Assembly: GCA_964202965.1 (NCBI GenBank)
Contig: CAXNKG010000046.1
Span: 1-18,785 of the forward strand
Origin: CAXNKG01 sp964202965
GTDB taxonomy: Bacteria; Acidobacteriota; Vicinamibacteria; Vicinamibacterales; UBA2999
DNA length: 18,785 bases
Direction: 5' to 3'
Of this stretch, positions 16,352 to 18,785 are shown one piece after another (the first letter of the stretch is position 1; each line of letters opens with the position of its first letter). Below the pieces are notes generated by a model. The model was not told where the DNA came from. It was given only the letters and a program-made list of their open reading frames with translations, and searched no databases. The translations under genes and the position numbers were made by a program.

Positions 16352-17001
16352 TCGAATTCATCGACCTGCTGCTCCATGTCGACACGATTCTGCTCGACCT
16401 CGTGGCCACGTACGGCGTCTGGATCTACGCCATCCTCTTTCTCGTCGTCTTCGCCGAAACCGGCCTGATCGTGACACCGTTCCTGCCGGGCGACTCCCTG
16501 CTGTTTGCGGCGGGGGCAATTGCGGTCACCGGCGCCATGGACGTGCGTCTGCTGGCGATCCTGCTCGTGGCCGCGGCCATCGCCGGCGATGCGGTGAACT
16601 ATTCGATCGGGCGCGCGGCGGGCGTGCGGATCATCGCACGGGCCAGGACCGACCCCCGCTGGGGCCGGTGGATCAACCCCGTCTACGTCGACCGGGCGCA
16701 CGAGTTCTTCGAGCGCCACGGCGGCCAGGCGATCGTCCTGGGGCGCTTCGCTCCCATCATCCGGACGTTCGTGCCATTTGTCGCCGGGGCCGCGGAGATG
16801 TCCTACCGGTCATTCGCGTTCTACAACGTGACGGGCGCCCTGGCGTGGGTGGGGATCTGTCTTGGTGCGGGGTACGTCTTCGGCAACGTCCCGATTGTGA
16901 GAGAGAACTTCTCGCTGGTGGCGCTTGGGATTGTCGTCGTCTCGCTGCTGCCGATGGTGTTCGAGTACCTGCGCTACCGGCGCACAGGCTCTGGGCTCTA
17001 G
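16348..17001 (+). CDS. DedA-family membrane protein (probable lipid transporter)
   Basis: A 217-residue polytopic inner-membrane protein of standard DedA length. Motifs are E37-T-G-L-I-V-T-P-F-L-P-G-D (37-49), A-G-D-A-V-N-Y-S-I-G-R (79-89), F-E-R-H-G-G (121-126), G-R-F-x-P-x-I-R-T-F-x-P-F-V-A-G (132-147) and M-S-Y-R-S-F-A-F-Y-N-V-T-G-A-L-x-W (151-167). The key acidic and arginine residues are all kept. Some DedA proteins recycle undecaprenyl phosphate or flip phospholipids; which lipid is handled here is unknown. The GTG start overlaps the previous stop (GTGA at 16348-16351), so translation is coupled to the PLP enzyme. The last codons (T-G-S-G-L) are encoded by a heptamer repeat. Confidence 0.9.
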   Translation: MIEFIDLLLHVDTILLDLVATYGVWIYAILFLVVFAETGLIVTPFLPGDSLLFAAGAIAVTGAMDVRLLAILLVAAAIAGDAVNYSIGRAAGVRIIARARTDPRWGRWINPVYVDRAHEFFERHGGQAIVLGRFAPIIRTFVPFVAGAAEMSYRSFAFYNVTGALAWVGICLGAGYVFGNVPIVRENFSLVALGIVVVSLLPMVFEYLRYRRTGSGL

Positions 17002-17028
17002 GCTCTGGGCTCTGGGCTCCAGGCTTCA
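16987..17028. repeat. Heptanucleotide tandem repeat, GGCTCTG type
   Basis: Six consecutive 7-bp units: GGCTCTG, GGCTCTA, GGCTCTG, GGCTCTG, GGCTCCA, GGCTTCA. The dedA stop codon (16999-17001) falls inside the second and third units, and the tract reaches past the cutA stop codon on the other strand (17026-17028). The unit sequence is unrelated to the GCCCTTT tract at 8846, but the 7-bp period is the same. Confidence 0.9.
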
Positions 17029-17352
17029 GGTGCTTTCGTCGAGCCACGCAGCGTAGGCGGCGCCGGCGGCGGCGCTCAACACGATGAACTCCGGCAGTTC
17101 ATACAGGTGCAGCGCCTTGAGCCGGGCCTCGAGGGCCGCGACCCTGTCGGGGCGGGTCTTCATGACCAGTTGCTGTTCCCGGTCGACCGCCACCTGGCCC
17201 TTCCACCGGTACGTCGAGCTCATCGGTGCCAGCACGTTGACGCACGCCGCCAGGCGCTCCTCGACCAGCGTTCGCGCCAGTGTGCCGGCATCGGCATCCG
17301 CGCCAATGGTCGTCAGCACGATCGCGAGGCCTGATTCGGGGCTGGGTGGCAA
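17026..17352 (-). CDS. cutA: CutA1 divalent-cation tolerance protein
   Basis: A 108-residue protein of the trimeric, PII-like CutA1 family. It shows the full pattern: I-V-L-T-T-I (11-16), L-A-R-T-L-V-E-E-R-L-A-A-C-V-N-V (25-40), S-T-Y-R-W-K-G-Q-V (46-54), Q-Q-L-V-M-K-T-R (60-67), L-H-L-Y-E-L-P-E-F-I (81-90) and A-A-Y-A-A-W-L (98-104). The family is linked to copper tolerance in E. coli, but its molecular role is not firmly known. The TTG start at 17352 is supported by AGAGG a few nucleotides upstream. It diverges from the ftsB-like gene, and its 3' end abuts the heptamer repeat. Confidence 0.93.
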   Translation of the reverse strand: MPPSPESGLAIVLTTIGADADAGTLARTLVEERLAACVNVLAPMSSTYRWKGQVAVDREQQLVMKTRPDRVAALEARLKALHLYELPEFIVLSAAAGAAYAAWLDEST

Positions 17353-17360
17353 TTTTCCTC

Positions 17361-17476
17361 TTGTACTTTTTTCCGCGGTCCTGTACTTTTTCTTTCGGCG
17401 GGCTATTTGGGACTTGTACTCGATCCGAAAGTGCGGTACAACGCCGCTTGTACTCTCGAATGAAACGCGCTATTGT
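17361..17476 (+). promoter_or_regulatory. Array of TTGTACT elements with promoter-like spacing upstream of the ftsB-like gene
   Basis: [TC]TGTACT occurs at 17361, 17381, 17414 and 17448. In each case a TA-containing hexamer follows after exactly 17 bp: TACTTT (17384), TATTTG (17404), TACAAC (17437) and TATTGT (17471). The last pair, TTGTAC-N17-TATTGT, is the best promoter and fits a leaderless start at GTG 17484. GTACAA (17436-17441) and TTGTAC (17448-17453) also form a perfect 6-6-6 inverted repeat, a possible operator on the -35. Low-GC runs of T separate the first two copies. Confidence 0.5.
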
Positions 17477-17825
17477 GGCACAGGTGAACACGCGCGCCCG
17501 TCGCGATGCGAAGACCACGCCGCCCCCTCCCCGGCGGCGGACGCTGGAGTACGTCGGCCTCGCAATCGGGTGCGTGCTGATGATCGACGCCCTCGTGGGC
17601 GACAAGGGCCTGCTCGCGATGATGGAGGCGCGCGAGCAATTCCGCGAGCTCGAGGTGTCGCTGTCCGACGCCCGCAGCGAGAACGCCAGGCTGCGCGAAC
17701 AGGCCCGCCGCCTGCGCGAGGACCCCACAGCTGTCGAAGAGATTGCGCGGCGCGAACTGGGCCTCATCAAGCCCGGCGAACGCCTTTTCATCGTCAAGGA
17801 TCTCGCCTCCCCGACGCGCCGCTAG
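17460..17825 (+). CDS. FtsB/DivIC-like septum formation initiator
   Basis: A 121-residue bitopic cell-division protein candidate. It has a basic, Pro-rich cytoplasmic tail (1-28), one transmembrane helix (about 31-46), a coiled coil (about 55-87, with L, A and R heptads) and the family C-terminal motif R-E-D-P-T-A-V-E-E-I-A-R-R-E-L-G-L-I-K-P-G-E (86-107). FtsB/DivIC proteins bridge FtsL and FtsQ/DivIB in the divisome. Two starts are possible: ATG 17460, or GTG 17484, which lies 7 nt after a TATTGT box and gives 113 residues. I list the longer form but the shorter is equally plausible. It diverges from cutA and is followed by initiator tRNA. Confidence 0.85.
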   Translation: MKRAIVAQVNTRARRDAKTTPPPPRRRTLEYVGLAIGCVLMIDALVGDKGLLAMMEAREQFRELEVSLSDARSENARLREQARRLREDPTAVEEIARRELGLIKPGERLFIVKDLASPTRR

Positions 17826-17861
17826 CCTTTCGCGACCCTTACGCCCCCAGGCGGCGTGTGC

Positions 17862-17867
17862 TACAGT
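17862..17867 (+). promoter_or_regulatory. Candidate -10 box for tRNA-fMet
   Basis: TACAGT with a weak TTACGC 17 bp upstream (17839-17844). It would start transcription about 80 nt before the tRNA, so the repeat-containing hairpin region would be in the precursor leader. Confidence 0.35.
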
Positions 17868-17874
17868 GAAGGAC

Positions 17875-17948
17875 TGGTTGGTGGATGGTGCTTCGTGGTG
17901 TGTGGTTGCACCCCGAACGCGTAACCACCAACTGCCAACTACCAACCA
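17875..17948. repeat. Degenerate heptamer repeats in two complementary arms upstream of tRNA-fMet
   Basis: The left arm reads as five 7-bp units starting with TG (TGGTTGG, TGGATGG, TGCTTCG, TGGTGTG, TGGTTGC; 17875-17909). The right arm reads CCAACTG, CCAACTA, CCAACCA (17928-17948). The arms are partly complementary: GGTTGGT (17876-17882) pairs with ACCAACC (17941-17947), and GTGGTT (17902-17907) with AACCAC (17923-17928), so a long imperfect stem can form. Confidence 0.65.
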
Positions 17949-17953
17949 AATGG

Positions 17954-18030
<77 letters not shown>

Positions 18031-18043
18031 AAAAGATTAGAGA

Positions 18044-18071
18044 AAAGGCCAGCCCTCGCGAGCTGGCCTTT
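18044..18071 (+). terminator. Rho-independent terminator after tRNA-fMet
   Basis: AAAGGCCAGC (18044-18053) and GCTGGCCTTT (18062-18071) form a perfect 10-bp stem with an 8-nt loop, starting 13 nt after the CCA end. The run of T is short, but the A/T-flanked GC stem is typical. Being symmetric, it may also stop transcription of the opposing Cys-rich gene remnant. Confidence 0.85.
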
Positions 18072-18106
18072 CGTGTTTCAGGGTGATTGTCAGGATTCTT
18101 GGCCCG

Positions 18107-18637
18107 TTACCGGCCGCCTTTGCCCTTCTGCTGAGCGACGCACGATACGATCTTGCCGTGCTCCTGCCCTGTCACCAGCCCCGCGGTCTTCCAGCCACCT
18201 GACAGCGCGGTCACGGCGCTCACGAACTTGCCGTGGTTGCCTCCGGACGCGGCCTGCGCGGCTCCGAGCAGGTCGTTGAACGTCGCACCATTCGGAAGCC
18301 GCCCATTGGTCACGCCTGTGCTGCACGTACCAACTGACACCAGCGGCGCAAGATTCGAATTCGGGAATGCATCCGTGGCGTCGCCCACACCGTCACCGTC
18401 GCCATCAAGCAGGTAACACTCGGTGGCGCCACCGTCCGACCCGTAGCCGACCGCGCACGCCGTCTGTGCCGTCGAGCCACTCAGTGCAACGAAGAAGCCC
18501 GCGCCTGCAAGTGTGCACGACGCCGATCCGGCCGTGGCGCTGTAGGTCCCGGCGGGGCACAACAGCGCGCCTGTGGCGGCCATGGTCTCAACGTAGGAAC
18601 CGGCCGGCGCCGCCTCACACGCTGCCGCGCCGGTCAC
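18107..18637 (-). pseudogene. 3' remnant of a secreted Cys-rich / thrombospondin type 3 repeat protein, interrupted by an IS
   Basis: The 177 codons encode the C-terminal part of a surface protein. Two units of an ephrin/TNFR-like Cys-rich repeat are visible (C-P-A-G-T-Y-S-A-T-A-G-S-A-S-C, then A-G-x-F-V-A-L-S-G-S-T-A-Q-T-A-C). Next come a calcium-binding thrombospondin type 3 motif D-G-D-G-D-G-V-G-D-A-T-D-A-F-P (78-92) and a C-terminal region with Cys105 and Cys166 ending in Lys/Gly. The frame has no plausible start or signal peptide; it begins in mid-repeat exactly where the IS terminus starts, and upstream it enters IS sequence and meets a stop at 18665-18667. The 5' part should lie beyond the IS, outside the window. 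Confidence 0.8.
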
Positions 18638-18660
18638 TGAATCGTACCGGGATCGTGGGA

Positions 18661-18688
18661 GGGCTCATTCCTTGAGAGGATGGAGCCC
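18661..18688 (+). promoter_or_regulatory. Hairpin over the transposase ribosome binding site
   Basis: GGGCTC (18661-18666) pairs with GAGCCC (18683-18688). The right arm takes in most of the GGAG (18682-18685) just before the ATG at 18689, so transcripts reading in from the flank could hide the ribosome site, as known in IS10 and IS50. Confidence 0.4.
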
Positions 18689-18785
18689 ATGGCACGACAG
18701 AGTCGATATTCCCCGGAGGTCCGAGAGCGGGCGATCCGGATGGTCAGGGAGCACGGCGCTGAGCACCCCTCCCAGTGGGCCGCGA
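18689..18785 (+). CDS. IS3-family transposase OrfA, N-terminal fragment
   Basis: The first 32 codons read M-A-R-Q-S-R-Y-S-P-E-V-R-E-R-A-I-R-M-V and then E-H-x-x-E-H-P-S-Q-W-A-A. This is the conserved start of the helix-turn-helix OrfA of IS3-family transposases, which binds the IS ends and is made as OrfAB by frameshifting. The gene is cut by the window edge, so intactness cannot be judged. Confidence 0.88.
   Translation, partial: MARQSRYSPEVRERAIRMVREHGAEHPSQWAA

Larger units (their letters stand above)
18638..18785 (+). mobile_element. IS3-family-like insertion sequence, left end (continues past the window)
   Basis: The element appears to start with TGAATCGTACCGGGATCG at 18638, beginning with the TG of IS3-type ends and resembling the TGAAxCGxxCCGG style termini of the family. 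A transposase OrfA start lies 51 bp inside. The left boundary is placed by the break in the Cys-rich coding sequence. The right end and any 3-4 bp target duplication (the flank here is TCAC) are outside the window. Confidence 0.75.

Overview
The window is GC-rich and gene-dense. It looks like a chromosomal segment from an uncultivated or poorly studied Acidobacteriota, most likely a Vicinamibacteria-type genome. Three things point there: the C-terminal PD40/WD40-like propeller typical of acidobacterial Ser/Thr kinases at the left edge, a PadR regulator paired with a permease-prefix-domain membrane protein, and degenerate 7-bp tandem repeats between genes. This placement is inferred from gene style, not from a marker gene.

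Layout. 1-1328 is the 3' part of a PD40 propeller protein. 1336-1938 (-) is a TMEM175/DUF1211-type channel, diverging from a Tat-exported dienelactone-hydrolase-like enzyme and a co-transcribed secreted protein of unknown function (2004-3592). 3627-5399 is a full-length type I ABC exporter, meeting adenylate kinase (5404-6030, -) tail to tail. Adenylate kinase diverges from a padR / DUF4153-like membrane protein operon (6085-7796) across a short region holding a near-consensus promoter overlapped by an ATACAT-N9-ATGTAT inverted repeat. Next come a secreted SMP-30/gluconolactonase-like protein, a heptanucleotide repeat, pterin-4a-carbinolamine dehydratase and an OsmC-like protein (7816-9700), then a secreted beta-sandwich-like protein (-) and tRNA-Lys (-).

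10633-11271 is a pseudo-receiver/PilZ protein that overlaps purA (-) at the stop codons. After a 457-bp non-coding stretch comes an Arch_ATPase/STAND-like NTPase with arginine in place of the Walker A lysine. It converges on an RNase III gene carrying an N-terminal DUF2007-like domain (-). That gene diverges from a cystathionine gamma-synthase-family gene that overlaps a DedA gene. CutA (-) and an FtsB/DivIC-like gene diverge across a region with four spaced TTGTACT-type elements. Initiator tRNA-fMet and a strong terminator follow. The right end is the 3' remnant of a Cys-rich/thrombospondin-type-3 secreted protein gene interrupted by an IS3-family-like element that runs off the window.

Most genes are housekeeping or broadly distributed, and I see no CRISPR array, phage module or recognisable defence island. 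The most interesting features are at the level of expression and architecture. Several genes have a TAnnnT box 6-13 nt before the start codon and no Shine-Dalgarno, suggesting leaderless transcripts. Others are the TTGTACT array before ftsB, unrelated 7-bp repeat tracts at three places, the DUF2007-RNase III fusion, and the NTPase with an altered P-loop.
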